This document shows, piece after piece, positions 24,409 through 34,747 of a stretch of 64,000 nt of DNA; position 1 is the first letter of the stretch; each line of letters opens with the position of its first letter. The notes under the pieces were generated by a model, which was not told where the DNA came from, searched no databases, and saw only the letters and a list, made by a program, of their open reading frames with translations. Origin of the DNA: Desulfotalea sp. (GTDB taxonomy: Bacteria; Desulfobacterota; Desulfobulbia; Desulfobulbales; Desulfocapsaceae). The stretch is taken from contig NVXR01000001.1 of NCBI GenBank assembly GCA_002733995.1, positions 62,001-126,000 on the forward strand, in the 5' to 3' direction. A program made the position numbers and the translations under genes.

Positions 24409-27400
24409 ATGAGCGCAATTAAAAAAGACAGTTCCTTAGCCCACCTGTTGTCAGGTATACCTTGTACAGGTGTGACCAACTCGGATGAGGGTGATTTCTC
24501 GTCACTACTGGTCCCCCACCTGACTGCTGATTCGCGACAGGTTGCTAGTGGAACGTTGTTTTTTGCTTTGCCGGGAGTTGGTGTTGATGGCCATAACTTT
24601 GTCGATGATGCAATAGGTCGCGGTGCAAGGATCGTTGTAGGATTAACTGGCAGGCTAGAACAAAATGCAGTTCAGAATCCCGGTGTGGTTTTTGTCGAAG
24701 TTGACGATACATACAAGGCCTATGCTCTTGCATCTGCTAACTATTTTGATAATCCCGGAGAGAAAGTCATTCTTGCAGCTGTCACCGGCACGAATGGTAA
24801 GACGACGGTTACCTATATCGTAGAAGAAATTTTGCAGAAAGCGGGCCTGAGCGTTGGTGTGGTCGGTACTGTAAATAATCGATATACAACCAGTGATGGT
24901 AAAACCACTTTTTTGGCAACTCGATTCACCACCCCAGAGGCGTTCACTTTACAACAGGTACTTAAAACCTTTGTTGATCACGGTATCGAGTATGTGATCA
25001 TGGAAGTTTCATCACATGCCCTGGCGCAGTCAAGGGTTGCTGGCTTGTCATTTAAGGCCGCTGCCTTTACCAATCTTTCACGGGAGCATTTAGATTACCA
25101 TCACGGCATGGATGATTATTTTCAAGCCAAAATGGGTTTATTTAGAGATCATTTGCAAGATGGCGCAACGGCTGTACTGCCACGGGGAAGTGGGCATGCC
25201 GAGATCGGTGAAAAACTTGAGCAGTTGTATGACTACTGTGGCCAAGCCGATGTCTCTGTCATCAACTGGGGCAAAGATGCTGGTGCAGATATCCGGATTC
25301 TCTCCCACAGATCGTCACTTACAAAGACCACAATGGAGCTTGAGATTCAAGGAGATCATGTCTCTCTAGAGACCTTTCTGGTTGGCTACTATAATTTGGA
25401 AAATATTCTAACTGCTATAGGGGTGAGCATTGCTCTGGGGGTTGATAGAAAATACATTCTTGCTGGTATTACCAAGACAACAGGCGCTCCAGGGCGTTTG
25501 CAGCGGATAACGACAGAACAATGGGCTGCCGTAGGCCCAACAGTCTTTGTCGACTATGCACATACACCGGATGCCTTGGAGAAGGTGCTCGCAACCGCTA
25601 AAGAACTGCCACATAGTGAATTATATTGTGTCTTTGGTTGTGGCGGCGATAGGGATTCAGGCAAGAGAGCTGTTATGGGTGGTATCGGTGCACGCTTATG
25701 TGACGTTTCCATCGTCACCGATGACAATCCGAGAACTGAAGATCCGGACCATATTATAACCCAGGTACTCGACGGCGTACACCAAGTCGGCTGCCCGGTT
25801 TATTCCACCCAGTGGTTGAAAGAACGGCTGGCAAAGGATGTGGGTTGTGTTGTCGTTCGTGATCGGCATCAGGCGATTGAGGCTGCAATTACAAATGCCA
25901 AGGCGGGTGATATTGTGGTGATAGCCGGAAAGGGGCATGAGCCGTATCAGCTTACCGATCAGGGGAGAAAATATTTCGATGATCGCATGCAGGCTAAAGA
26001 GGCACTCTTGTTATGGACGACGGATCTTGTCGCTGAAGCTGTCTCCGGTAAATGTGTTGTGGGAAGTGAAAAGATATCTCGTTTAGGGCGAGTAATAACC
26101 GACAGTCGTTTGCAGACTGAAAATGGTGTTTTCGTAGCCCTGAAGGGGGACAATCACGATGCCCATATCTATGCAGAACAGGCTGTGGAAAATGGCGCGA
26201 GGTGTGTTGTTGTCGATCGTTTAGTCCTTGGTGCTGATTCGCCGGCTACCCAGATTGTTGTAGCCGATACCCTGGTGGCATTGGGCGATCTTGCTGCTTT
26301 TAGAAGGAGCAGGCTTAGCAAGGAATGTGAGCAAACAGTAATTGGTCTTACTGGCAGTTGCGGAAAAACAACGGTTAAGGAAATGATAGCCGCAATTCTT
26401 AGGCGAAAGTACCCCGAAGGAGAAGATTACCCCGCAAATGTTGTACTGAAAACAGAAGGTAATTTTAATAATCTCGTTGGTTTGCCGCTTTCTCTTCTGC
26501 CGCTGGGAGTTCATACCAAGGTGGCTGTACTTGAGATGGGGATGAATGTTGCCGGTGAAATCAAGCGTCTTGCCGAAATAGTAGACCCGGATATCAGCTG
26601 TATTACAAATATCTATGGTGCACATCTGTTGGGTCTGCATTCTCTTGAAGGTGTCGCAGATGCCAAAGAAGAGCTCTTTCAGGGTAGCAAAAAGAGTGGC
26701 GTGCTCATTGTCAATCTCGATGATAAGAGAGTGGCGGCGCGCTCAAAAAAATATACCCAGAAAAAAATCACATTTTCAATCCATTCTGTTGTAGGCGGAG
26801 TTACTCCTGATCTGTGGGCATCAGACATTAGTTTGGCTGGTGGCAAAAGCATTACTTTCACCCTGCACTTGGCAGAGGAACAACAAGAAATTCATCTCTG
26901 TATTGCCGGGGAACATAATGTGAGCAACGCTGTTTGTGCTGCTGCTACTGCTGTTGCTGCTGGATGTACCCTAGAACAAATTGTACGTGGTCTTGCGGAT
27001 TTTAGAGCTCCTGAAAAAAGAATGGAACTTCTGGGCTCAAAGTTTGGTTTCGAAATTCTAAACGACACCTATAATGCAAACCCCGCGTCGATGGAGGCAG
27101 GGCTAAAGGCGTTATCTACCACCGGTCGAGGGAGAAAAATCGCCGTATTGGGCGATATGCTGGAGCTTGGTAAGGATGCTGTAAAGGCTCATTATGAAAT
27201 AGGTAAATGCGCAGCAGCATTAGAGCTAAATCTAGTCATTTGTTATGGCGAGTGGAGTGGTGACATCAAAAGAGGAATGCTTGAAAATGGTGCTGCTGCA
27301 ACGAAGGTCACAATTGCCCCTGATAAAGAGGCTATTGAAGCCTGTCTCCACGAGCTGATTGAAAAAGAGTCTGTGGGTGCAAACGATCTTGTGCTGTTTA

Positions 27401-27453
27401 AGGCATCCCGTGGACTTCGTTTTGAGACAATTGTTGCTCGTTTCAGGTCGTAG
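24409..27453 (+). CDS. murE-murF: MurE-MurF fusion (tripeptide and pentapeptide ligase)
   Basis: About 1014 residues joining two Mur ligases. The MurE half has LTADSRQVASGTLFFALPG, P-loop VTGTNGKTTVTYIV (about 125-138) and VTDDNPRTED (about 436-445); the DNPR motif marks meso-diaminopimelate as the amino acid added. The MurF half starts near 540 (RVITDSRLQTENGVFVAL), with P-loop LTGSCGKTTVKEM (about 646-658), LEMGMN and NDTYNANPASM. Together they would turn UDP-MurNAc-dipeptide into the pentapeptide. Such fusions are known in other bacteria. I start at the ATG at 24409; a TTG at 24376 would add 11 residues but has its purine run too close. The reading frame through the joint is uninterrupted. 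Confidence 0.93.
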   Translation: MSAIKKDSSLAHLLSGIPCTGVTNSDEGDFSSLLVPHLTADSRQVASGTLFFALPGVGVDGHNFVDDAIGRGARIVVGLTGRLEQNAVQNPGVVFVEVDDTYKAYALASANYFDNPGEKVILAAVTGTNGKTTVTYIVEEILQKAGLSVGVVGTVNNRYTTSDGKTTFLATRFTTPEAFTLQQVLKTFVDHGIEYVIMEVSSHALAQSRVAGLSFKAAAFTNLSREHLDYHHGMDDYFQAKMGLFRDHLQDGATAVLPRGSGHAEIGEKLEQLYDYCGQADVSVINWGKDAGADIRILSHRSSLTKTTMELEIQGDHVSLETFLVGYYNLENILTAIGVSIALGVDRKYILAGITKTTGAPGRLQRITTEQWAAVGPTVFVDYAHTPDALEKVLATAKELPHSELYCVFGCGGDRDSGKRAVMGGIGARLCDVSIVTDDNPRTEDPDHIITQVLDGVHQVGCPVYSTQWLKERLAKDVGCVVVRDRHQAIEAAITNAKAGDIVVIAGKGHEPYQLTDQGRKYFDDRMQAKEALLLWTTDLVAEAVSGKCVVGSEKISRLGRVITDSRLQTENGVFVALKGDNHDAHIYAEQAVENGARCVVVDRLVLGADSPATQIVVADTLVALGDLAAFRRSRLSKECEQTVIGLTGSCGKTTVKEMIAAILRRKYPEGEDYPANVVLKTEGNFNNLVGLPLSLLPLGVHTKVAVLEMGMNVAGEIKRLAEIVDPDISCITNIYGAHLLGLHSLEGVADAKEELFQGSKKSGVLIVNLDDKRVAARSKKYTQKKITFSIHSVVGGVTPDLWASDISLAGGKSITFTLHLAEEQQEIHLCIAGEHNVSNAVCAAATAVAAGCTLEQIVRGLADFRAPEKRMELLGSKFGFEILNDTYNANPASMEAGLKALSTTGRGRKIAVLGDMLELGKDAVKAHYEIGKCAAALELNLVICYGEWSGDIKRGMLENGAAATKVTIAPDKEAIEACLHELIEKESVGANDLVLFKASRGLRFETIVARFRS

Positions 27454-27510
27454 CGACGAGCAGATTCTTTTTTGTTGTATGCAGCAAGAAACATTGCGTA
27501 TGTAAGATCT

Positions 27511-27551
27511 GTGCCCCCTGGTTTACTACAACCATGTAGTGGGGCTGGCAC
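27511..27551 (+). other. long hairpin in the murF-mraY gap
   Basis: In the 191 bp between murF and mraY, GTGCC/GGCAC, CCCC/GGGG and ACTACA/TGTAGT nest around loop ACCA, with a TGGTTT bulge on the left arm. No T-run follows, so it is not a classic terminator. It could be an mRNA processing or pausing site inside the operon. Confidence 0.4.
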
Positions 27552-27644
27552 AGTCCGTGAGGCGCACGAAATATATTGGTCGAAGTAAAATAACCACGGG
27601 ATAGGCAGCGTGGAAGCTCAAACAAACAGGTAAAAGAGCAGATT

Positions 27645-28724
27645 ATGTTGTATCACTTTCTCTATCCACTCCATACAAGCCTTAGTGGGTTTAATGTCTT
27701 TCGCTATATCACCTTCAGGAGTATTGGAGGTGCTGTCACCGCGTTTATAATAGTGCTTTTGCTTGGGCCGTTGTTTATTCGAACCATGCGCCGTTTTCAA
27801 ATAGGTCAGGTTGTTCGTGCCGATGGACCGGAGACACATCTGGCCAAACAAGGTGTGCCAACCATGGGGGGCTTATTGATTCTGGCCGCCATATCTATTG
27901 GAACAATACTCTGGGCACGGCTTGATAATTCCCTTGTCTGGTTAAGTCTTTTTGTGACCCTGTTTTATGGTTGTATTGGTTCTATTGACGACCTTAAAAA
28001 AATCAAAAATCAAAGTTCTGATGGTTTAAGTGCAAAGGGCAAGCTCATCATGCAGGTTGCAGGTGCCAGTGTTGTCGGCTTGTTTATCTATCTGCACCCA
28101 GGGTTTGATGGTCATTTGAGTTTACCTTTTCTTAAGAATATTAGACCTGATCTCGGTGTTTTTTATGTAGTGTTTGCCATTATTGTAATCGTTGGAGCCT
28201 CAAACGCGGTAAATCTGACAGATGGTCTTGATGGCCTGGCAGTAGGGCCAACTATTGTTACCACAACTGTTTATCTGATTTTCTCATATCTTGCCGGAAA
28301 CATTGTTCTCGCTGATTATTTACAGATACCATACGTAGCAGGTAGTGGTGAACTCGCAATATTCTGCGGAACGATCTTTGGGGCCTGTCTCGGCTTTTTA
28401 TGGTTTAACGCCTTTCCTGCACAGATGTTTATGGGGGATGTTGGCTCACTAGCTTTAGGTGGTGCGATAGGTGCGGTTGCTATCATAATTAAGCAGGAAT
28501 TTCTTCTCGCTATTGTCGGGGGCGTTTTTGTCATGGAGGCGTTGTCTGTTATTTTGCAGGTTGGATATTTTAAATGGACCAAGGGCAAGAGGATTTTTCT
28601 TATGGCCCCATTTCATCATCATTTTGAAAAGAAAGGCTGGCATGAATGCAAAGTTGTCGTCAGGTTTTGGATTGTGTCGATAATTTTGGGCCTACTCGCT
28701 ATTGCAACATTGAAACTGCGTTAA
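27645..28724 (+). CDS. mraY: phospho-MurNAc-pentapeptide transferase MraY
   Basis: A 359-residue integral membrane enzyme that makes lipid I from UDP-MurNAc-pentapeptide and undecaprenyl phosphate. About ten hydrophobic helices are visible. KQGVPTMGGLLIL, the Asp pair in GSIDDLKK, NAVNLTDGLDGLA, FMGDVGSLALGG and MAPFHHHFEKKGW are diagnostic. The stop TAA overlaps the murD ATG by one base. Confidence 0.96.
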   Translation: MLYHFLYPLHTSLSGFNVFRYITFRSIGGAVTAFIIVLLLGPLFIRTMRRFQIGQVVRADGPETHLAKQGVPTMGGLLILAAISIGTILWARLDNSLVWLSLFVTLFYGCIGSIDDLKKIKNQSSDGLSAKGKLIMQVAGASVVGLFIYLHPGFDGHLSLPFLKNIRPDLGVFYVVFAIIVIVGASNAVNLTDGLDGLAVGPTIVTTTVYLIFSYLAGNIVLADYLQIPYVAGSGELAIFCGTIFGACLGFLWFNAFPAQMFMGDVGSLALGGAIGAVAIIIKQEFLLAIVGGVFVMEALSVILQVGYFKWTKGKRIFLMAPFHHHFEKKGWHECKVVVRFWIVSIILGLLAIATLKLR

Positions 28725-30187
28725 TGAATAATAAAAACCTCATATATTCAGGACAAACAGTCTGTGTAATCGGCCTTGGCGTTACCGGCAGGGCAGCGGT
28801 GAGGTACTGCCGCAGCAAGGGGGCTCTGGTCACTGTCTCCGACGCGAGGGCTGAAGAAAAATTTCTTCAAGATGAAGGTGAGTTCCTAAAAGAAAATGGT
28901 ATCGAATGGCAGGCGGGGGGGCATACGGCTGCTTTTCTTGGCAGGAGTAACCTGCTCTTACCGAGCCCTGGTATAGATTTAAGAGGTGAGCCTTTCCGCT
29001 CGCTTGCTGAGTCTGGAATAAGTATTGCCGGTGAACTTGCTGTGGTTGCGGGGCAGATAGATGTTCCCGTTGTTGCGGTTACTGGTACAAATGGCAAAAC
29101 GACCGTTACCTCAATTATTGGCGATGTCTTAAAGAGTGCGGGAAAAAGAACCTTTGTGGGTGGTAATATAGGTACCCCACTGTATGAATATTTTCTAGGG
29201 GACAAGCAATACGATGTGGTGGTGGTGGAGCTTTCTAGCTTTCAACTGGAATGCAGTGGAGACTTTGCACCGGATGTTGCTATCTTGCTCAACATTACCC
29301 CGGATCATCTTGATCGTCATGGAACAATGGCTGACTATATCCTGGCGAAGGCTAGGGTTTTAAGCAATCAGAAAGCGGGGGACGTGGCCATTATTAATGG
29401 AGATGATCCGCTGTGTCAGAATATCGTTATTCCACATAATGTGCAGTGCCAATATTTTGGTCGATTTCAAGATGGATTGCTCCACGCTGTCGAGAAAGCT
29501 AGTAGTAGAGGTAATGGACCAAAACAGCTGTTCGGGTTGGCGCGGCTTGAAGAAACAGGCACAAAAGTTGTTGCACGAGGCAATGGGGAGTATGTGGAGG
29601 ATTTTTCTTTTTCACTCCGTTGCTTAGATGGTTTATTCCTGCCCAATTATGCCGCTGCTTATTTGGCCTTGAAACATCTCGGCCTCTCTTCTGCAGCTAT
29701 TGCCACAGGTTTTCAGCGTTTTAACCACCTGCCCCATCGACTTGAATTTGTGGATGAGATAGATGGCATATCATTTGTAAACGATTCTAAAGCGACTAAT
29801 ACAGGTGCCGTACTAGGGGCACTTGGTCAGATAAAAAACAAGGTTGTCCTTATTGCTGGTGGGCGTGGTAAAGGGGATGATTACAGGCTGCTACGGAACA
29901 GTGTAGAGGGCAAGGTGCGCGCCCTTGTACTCATTGGTGAGGCAGCCGCCGAAATAGAAGATAGTCTGGGCGATATCGCAGTATGCAAACGGGCTTTAAC
30001 AATGGAAGATGCAGTTGCTAAGGCCTATGGATGCGCCTGTACCGGTGATACCGTACTATTGTCTCCTGCCTGTGCTAGTTTTGATATGTTTAGTGACTAT
30101 GGCAGGCGAGGGGATGTGTATAAGGTGGCGGTGAAAGAGCTTGTGGTACAGGAGCGGATAACCCAGAGTGAAAAAAATGCAAAGTAA
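28724..30187 (+). CDS. murD: UDP-MurNAc-L-alanine:D-glutamate ligase MurD
   Basis: About 487 residues. VCVIGLGVTGRAAVRYC is the N-terminal nucleotide fold, AVTGTNGKTTVTSII the P-loop, and ELSSFQLE, ITPDHLDRHG, HRLEFVDEIDGISFVNDSKATN and LLSPACASFDMF are Mur ligase motifs. I start at the ATG at 28724, overlapping the mraY stop; the frame is open 78 bp further back, but that part lies inside mraY. In most dcw clusters ftsW comes next; here murG does, with its start inside murD. Confidence 0.95.
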   Translation: MNNKNLIYSGQTVCVIGLGVTGRAAVRYCRSKGALVTVSDARAEEKFLQDEGEFLKENGIEWQAGGHTAAFLGRSNLLLPSPGIDLRGEPFRSLAESGISIAGELAVVAGQIDVPVVAVTGTNGKTTVTSIIGDVLKSAGKRTFVGGNIGTPLYEYFLGDKQYDVVVVELSSFQLECSGDFAPDVAILLNITPDHLDRHGTMADYILAKARVLSNQKAGDVAIINGDDPLCQNIVIPHNVQCQYFGRFQDGLLHAVEKASSRGNGPKQLFGLARLEETGTKVVARGNGEYVEDFSFSLRCLDGLFLPNYAAAYLALKHLGLSSAAIATGFQRFNHLPHRLEFVDEIDGISFVNDSKATNTGAVLGALGQIKNKVVLIAGGRGKGDDYRLLRNSVEGKVRALVLIGEAAAEIEDSLGDIAVCKRALTMEDAVAKAYGCACTGDTVLLSPACASFDMFSDYGRRGDVYKVAVKELVVQERITQSEKNAK

Positions 30188-31280
30188 CAAAAAAATACGT
30201 CTTCTGCTTACCGGTGGTGGTACAGGTGGTCATCTTTTCCCTGCGGTTGCGACGGCTCAACAGTTTCAAAAACAGTTTCCGGGAACAGAAGTACTGTTTG
30301 TAGGTACCAACAGAAAAGTGGATACTGATTCTCTCTCGAATTACGGTTATGCCAGCAAAACCATCGCTTGCTACGGGGTGAAGGGAAAAAATCCATATCA
30401 GCTGTTAAAGGCGATTGTCACCCTGCCAAGGGCTTACATGCAGGCGTTAAAAGTCATTCGTGAATTTAAACCAGATATTATTGTCGGGGTCGGTGGTTAT
30501 GTGACGGGGCCCGTGGTTGCCGCGGCAAAATCCATGGGTATACCAGCAGTGATTCACGAACAAAATTCGGTCCCAGGTCTTGCAAACAGAAAGCTTGGAG
30601 CTATTGTCGATAAAATCTGTCTGTCGTTACCGGGCAGTGGCAAACAGTTTGACCAGAGAAAAATTGTCTATACAGGCAACCCTATTCGTGCAGACATTCT
30701 TGCACTGTCCAGGAAAAAAGAGAAGAAGCCCTCTATAGAGAAAACAATTCTGGTGTTGGGTGGGAGTCAGGGCGCTCAGGCGATTAATGAATTATTGCCC
30801 CAGGCCATTGGCGCCTTGGATAGGAGACTTACTGCGGGGCTGAAAATCATCCATCAGACAGGTGAAAAAGATATAGAAAGGGTGCGGCAGACCTATGACA
30901 AATGTCGCATTGATGCTGAGGTAGAACCGTTTTTCAGGGAAATGGACAGGGTGTACAAAGAAGCTGATTTCGTTGTGTCGAGAGCTGGTGCAACAACCTT
31001 AGCAGAGATTTCAGTGCTGGGGAAACCCGCAATTTTGATTCCATATCCATTTGCTGCTGATAATCATCAACAAAAAAATGCGGCTTATTATGTCCAGGGT
31101 GGTGGGGCTGTGCAGTTCGTGCAAAAGTCACTTTCGAGTGTGGCGCTTGCAGAAGAAATTACTTCTTTTTTGACCCATCCTGAAAAACTAAAAAAGATGG
31201 CTGTAGCAATGAAAAAATTGTCATTTCCAGATGCTGCGGAACGTATCGTTTCCTGCTGTCTGGAAAGGATGAAGGTATAA
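30168..31280 (+). CDS. murG: UDP-GlcNAc:lipid I GlcNAc transferase MurG
   Basis: A 370-residue GT28 glycosyltransferase that makes lipid II on the inner face of the membrane. [68 protein letters not shown] and [15 protein letters not shown] are diagnostic. The start may be GTG at 30168 or ATG at 30177. Either way it overlaps the end of murD, leaving no room for ftsW. Confidence 0.95.
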   Translation: MKKMQSNKKIRLLLTGGGTGGHLFPAVATAQQFQKQFPGTEVLFVGTNRKVDTDSLSNYGYASKTIACYGVKGKNPYQLLKAIVTLPRAYMQALKVIREFKPDIIVGVGGYVTGPVVAAAKSMGIPAVIHEQNSVPGLANRKLGAIVDKICLSLPGSGKQFDQRKIVYTGNPIRADILALSRKKEKKPSIEKTILVLGGSQGAQAINELLPQAIGALDRRLTAGLKIIHQTGEKDIERVRQTYDKCRIDAEVEPFFREMDRVYKEADFVVSRAGATTLAEISVLGKPAILIPYPFAADNHQQKNAAYYVQGGGAVQFVQKSLSSVALAEEITSFLTHPEKLKKMAVAMKKLSFPDAAERIVSCCLERMKV

Positions 31281-31284
31281 GATA

Positions 31285-32673
31285 ATGTACAGAAAAACCA
31301 AACATATTCATTTTGTAGGTATCGGTGGTATCGGCATGAGCGGTATTGCTGAGCTACTGCTCAATTTAGGTTATACCGTTTCGGGGTCTGACCTTAATTC
31401 GTCAGCGATAACTGAAAAACTCACCAATATTGGCGGAAAAATATTTACGGGACATGACAAAAGATGGATGGAAGGAGCAGATGTTGTTGTTACCTCCTCT
31501 GCAATTTCTGCTGAAAATCCTGAGGTTGTCCAGGCCCGGGCAGAGGCTATACCGGTCATTATGAGAGCAGAGATGTTGGCTGAGTTGATGCGCCTCAAAA
31601 AATATGGCATCGCCATAGCGGGGAGCCATGGGAAAACGTCTACCACATCTATGGTGAGCTGCATGCTCGCTTCAGCAGGATTGGACCCGACTGTAGTTGT
31701 CGGGGGGAAGGTTGACGCTCTTGGAGGCAACGCAAAGCTGGGTCAGGGTGAGTTCTTAGTGGCCGAGGCCGATGAAAGTGATGGGTCATTTTTAAAGCTT
31801 TCACCTGTGCTGGAGGTGATAACCAATATCGATCTTGAACATATGGATTACTATCGTGATATTAGCCATATAAAAGATACATTCCTCCTGTTTATAGATA
31901 GAATGCCTTTTTATGGGGCTGTTATTTTATGTCTAGACGATGCAAATATAGCGGATATCTTACCTCTCATTAAAAAAAGAACCCTTACCTATGGTCTTAC
32001 TCCCAATGCTGATATCTACGCCGAGAAAATCACTTGGGTGGATGGGCGGATAAATTTTGTCGTCAAGGATAGCGGTGGGGAGATTGGGGAGTTGTCGATA
32101 ACCCCGCCTGGCAAACACAATGTGTATAACGCCCTTGCAGCTGTTTGTGTCGGCTTGGAATTGGAACTGGGTTTTGCTGCAATTAAGAAAGGCCTCGATG
32201 GCTTTGTTGGTGTGCAGCGACGCATGCAGCAGAAAGGGGAAGTAAAAGGGATCTGTGTGGTCGATGATTACGGCCATCATCCAACTGAAATCAGGGCAAC
32301 CCTGGATGCAATTAAGCAGGCATGGTCACAGAAACGTCTGATTGTACTTTTTCAACCGCACAGGTTTTCAAGAACAAAAGCCCTGTTTAAAGAGTTTCAA
32401 ACGTGCTTTCATAAAGCGGATGTCTTGGTTATGTGTGATATTTATGCAGCATCCGAATCCCCCATTGAAGGCGTGACAAGTGAGGGCTTGCTTGAGGCAA
32501 CCCGTCAACATGGTCAGCGTTATACCCATTATATGGCCGATGTTGACAACATGGCAAAAGAATTACTGCCAATGCTCCAGGATGGAGACCTTGTCTTAAC
32601 CCTTGGGGCAGGAAATATTGTGCGGGTAGGTGAAGAGGTTTTGCGTCTTCTGGAAAAACAGACGGAGTCGTAA
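31285..32673 (+). CDS. murC: UDP-MurNAc:L-alanine ligase MurC
   Basis: A 462-residue Mur ligase adding the first amino acid. [18 protein letters not shown]-loop [45 protein letters not shown] and [10 protein letters not shown] are all present. It lies 4 bp after murG and 2 bp before murB, so the three genes are translated as one unit. Confidence 0.96.
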   Translation: MYRKTKHIHFVGIGGIGMSGIAELLLNLGYTVSGSDLNSSAITEKLTNIGGKIFTGHDKRWMEGADVVVTSSAISAENPEVVQARAEAIPVIMRAEMLAELMRLKKYGIAIAGSHGKTSTTSMVSCMLASAGLDPTVVVGGKVDALGGNAKLGQGEFLVAEADESDGSFLKLSPVLEVITNIDLEHMDYYRDISHIKDTFLLFIDRMPFYGAVILCLDDANIADILPLIKKRTLTYGLTPNADIYAEKITWVDGRINFVVKDSGGEIGELSITPPGKHNVYNALAAVCVGLELELGFAAIKKGLDGFVGVQRRMQQKGEVKGICVVDDYGHHPTEIRATLDAIKQAWSQKRLIVLFQPHRFSRTKALFKEFQTCFHKADVLVMCDIYAASESPIEGVTSEGLLEATRQHGQRYTHYMADVDNMAKELLPMLQDGDLVLTLGAGNIVRVGEEVLRLLEKQTES

Positions 32674-32675
32674 TA

Positions 32676-33611
32676 ATGGACAATAGTCTGCGCGCAAAAC
32701 TAGAAGAGATCAGCCACGGAGAAGTGCTCTTTGACTGTCCGCTTGCGCCTTACACGTCCTTTGCTATTGGTGGTCCTGCAGATGCATTGCTGGTTATTAA
32801 AAGAAAAGAAGATCTCGCACATCTGTTAAACTTTTTTCACAACGAGTCCCTTCGGTGGCGAGTGTTTGGCAAGGGAAGCAATCTCTTGGTAAATGACGCA
32901 GGGTTTAGAGGGGTTGTGCTTCAGTTGGCGGGTGAGTTTGCCCAGATTGCTGAAGCTAGTGTCGTTGGAGAAAATCGGCTAACAGTTGGTGTTGGGGCAG
33001 GGTGCAGTCTAACCAAACTCAACCACCACTGTTGCAGGCAGGGCCTTGGAGGTATGGTGTTTAGCTATGGTATTCCCGGAACAGTGGGGGGCGCATTGCT
33101 CATGAACGCCGGAGCCTGGGGAAAACAGATGGCGGACCTGGTTGTTGATGTTGGTCTTATCACGGCTAAAGGTTACGAGAAATTAGCTGTAAAACCTGGG
33201 GATTTTAGATATCGAAATTGGTCTAGTTTTGCGGCATATATTGGACGTGGAATCATTGTTGATGTGACCCTCGCGCTTACTTCTGCCCATCCGTCGCAGC
33301 TACAGGGAGAGGCAAAAGAGCTGCTTCGTAAGAGGAAGGTGCTACAACCCCATAACTATCCCAATGCGGGGTCTGTTTTTAAAAACCCTCAGGGTGATAG
33401 TGCCGGTCGACTCATTGATGAATGTGGCCTTAAAGGAGAATCCGTTGGTGGGGCTATGGTTTCAACTAAGCATGGAAATTTTATCATCAACAACAACAAA
33501 GCCACCGCAACGGATGTGTTGACTCTCATTGCCAGGGTGCAGCATGGGGTCAAAAAGCGTTTTTGTGTGGATTTAGAACTGGAGATACATGTATTAGGGG
33601 CCAGTGGTTGA
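32676..33611 (+). CDS. murB: UDP-N-acetylenolpyruvoylglucosamine reductase MurB
   Basis: A 311-residue FAD enzyme reducing UDP-GlcNAc-enolpyruvate to UDP-MurNAc. APYTSFAIGGPADALL, FGKGSNLLVND, GIPGTVGGALLMNAGAWGKQ, PNAGSVFKNP with the catalytic Ser, and AGRLIDECGLKG are present. The GIPGTVGG form and length fit the short (type II) MurB. No ddl follows; a 130-bp gap without a gene leads to ftsQ. Confidence 0.95.
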   Translation: MDNSLRAKLEEISHGEVLFDCPLAPYTSFAIGGPADALLVIKRKEDLAHLLNFFHNESLRWRVFGKGSNLLVNDAGFRGVVLQLAGEFAQIAEASVVGENRLTVGVGAGCSLTKLNHHCCRQGLGGMVFSYGIPGTVGGALLMNAGAWGKQMADLVVDVGLITAKGYEKLAVKPGDFRYRNWSSFAAYIGRGIIVDVTLALTSAHPSQLQGEAKELLRKRKVLQPHNYPNAGSVFKNPQGDSAGRLIDECGLKGESVGGAMVSTKHGNFIINNNKATATDVLTLIARVQHGVKKRFCVDLELEIHVLGASG

Positions 33612-33741
33612 TGGTTGCGAGATGGGCCGTGAATAAAAAAGAAGATGATTTTTGCAAAGCAACCTTACCCCGAAACTTTTTCCTGTTGGGATGAGAAAAA
33701 TATTGTGATACATTTATTTAGGTATAGACCTTAGGGCGAGC

Positions 33742-34737
33742 ATGGACATTTATTCTCAGATTAAAAAAATAGTCTCTCTCTCCTTGGAAAAGAAGAAGAG
33801 TACCTATCTTCGTGGAGATATTTTTCAGAGAAGTATTTCCACTAAAAATGGTCAATTGGGCACGGTAAATACAAAAATTCTTACCTTAAGGCGTCTGCTA
33901 AAGAGGAAAAATATTTTTGAGCAGAATAACTACTCCTCCCGGATGAAAAGTACTGGCAGTCTGAAGATTGGCAGGGTGGTTGTCTCGGCGACGGTTATAC
34001 TGCTTATTTTTGTGTGTGGAGGTAGGGATTACGCCTTAAAAAAACTGCAGGAAATTGAGTATTTTAAGGTAACGGAGCTGAGCATAACCGGCGGCTCGGT
34101 TTTGTCTGAAAAAGAGCTGCGGGTCATGGCGGGTATTATTGCCCACCAGACAAGTTTGCTTGGTATGGACACAGAAAAAATAGAGGCCAAAATGCAGGCC
34201 GATCCATGGATTGCAAATGCTATGGTTCAGCGAAATTGGCCGTCCGGTGTAGATATTGAGGTGGAGGAGAACATCCCCCTTGCACTTCTGCTTACAAAAA
34301 CAACAAAGGGAACGGAGTTACACTATATTGACAAGAAGGGACATACATTCATTCTGCTGGCTCCGGGGGGCAACATCGATTACCCGGTTGTGACCGGTTT
34401 GTCGGAAATCGAGGATGAACTTCTTCGTGGTGCTGCTTTGAAAGAAGTTTTGATTTTTTTAAATAAAGCCAGAAGAAATGACCCACATCTGCCGATTCAG
34501 TCTTTGTCTGAGGTTCATGTGACAAAAGAGGGTGGTTTGGTTGTGTATCTTGTAGATTACCCGTTTCCAATTTTCTTTGGAAATGGTAACACTAAACAGA
34601 AATATGGTAGACTCGTCGAGGTTCTTAAAGCTCTGTATAAAAAAGAGAAAGGCAAAGATTTAATTTCGGCTGTTGAATACATTCAGATGGACTATCTACA
34701 GGATAAAGTGCTTGTCGCACAAGATGGACAAGGTTGA
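33742..34737 (+). CDS. ftsQ: cell division protein FtsQ
   Basis: A 331-residue bitopic protein. The cytoplasmic N-terminus is long (about 75 residues, basic). One membrane helix lies near 76-93 (VVVSATVILLIFVCGG). A POTRA domain (FKVTELSITGGSVLSEKELR ...) is followed by the FtsQ beta domain (DPWIANAMVQRNWPSGVDIEV, ENIPLALL). FtsQ links the early and late divisome through FtsB and FtsL. GGGCGAG precedes the ATG. Confidence 0.9.
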   Translation: MDIYSQIKKIVSLSLEKKKSTYLRGDIFQRSISTKNGQLGTVNTKILTLRRLLKRKNIFEQNNYSSRMKSTGSLKIGRVVVSATVILLIFVCGGRDYALKKLQEIEYFKVTELSITGGSVLSEKELRVMAGIIAHQTSLLGMDTEKIEAKMQADPWIANAMVQRNWPSGVDIEVEENIPLALLLTKTTKGTELHYIDKKGHTFILLAPGGNIDYPVVTGLSEIEDELLRGAALKEVLIFLNKARRNDPHLPIQSLSEVHVTKEGGLVVYLVDYPFPIFFGNGNTKQKYGRLVEVLKALYKKEKGKDLISAVEYIQMDYLQDKVLVAQDGQG

Positions 34738-34747
34738 AGAAAAGCGA

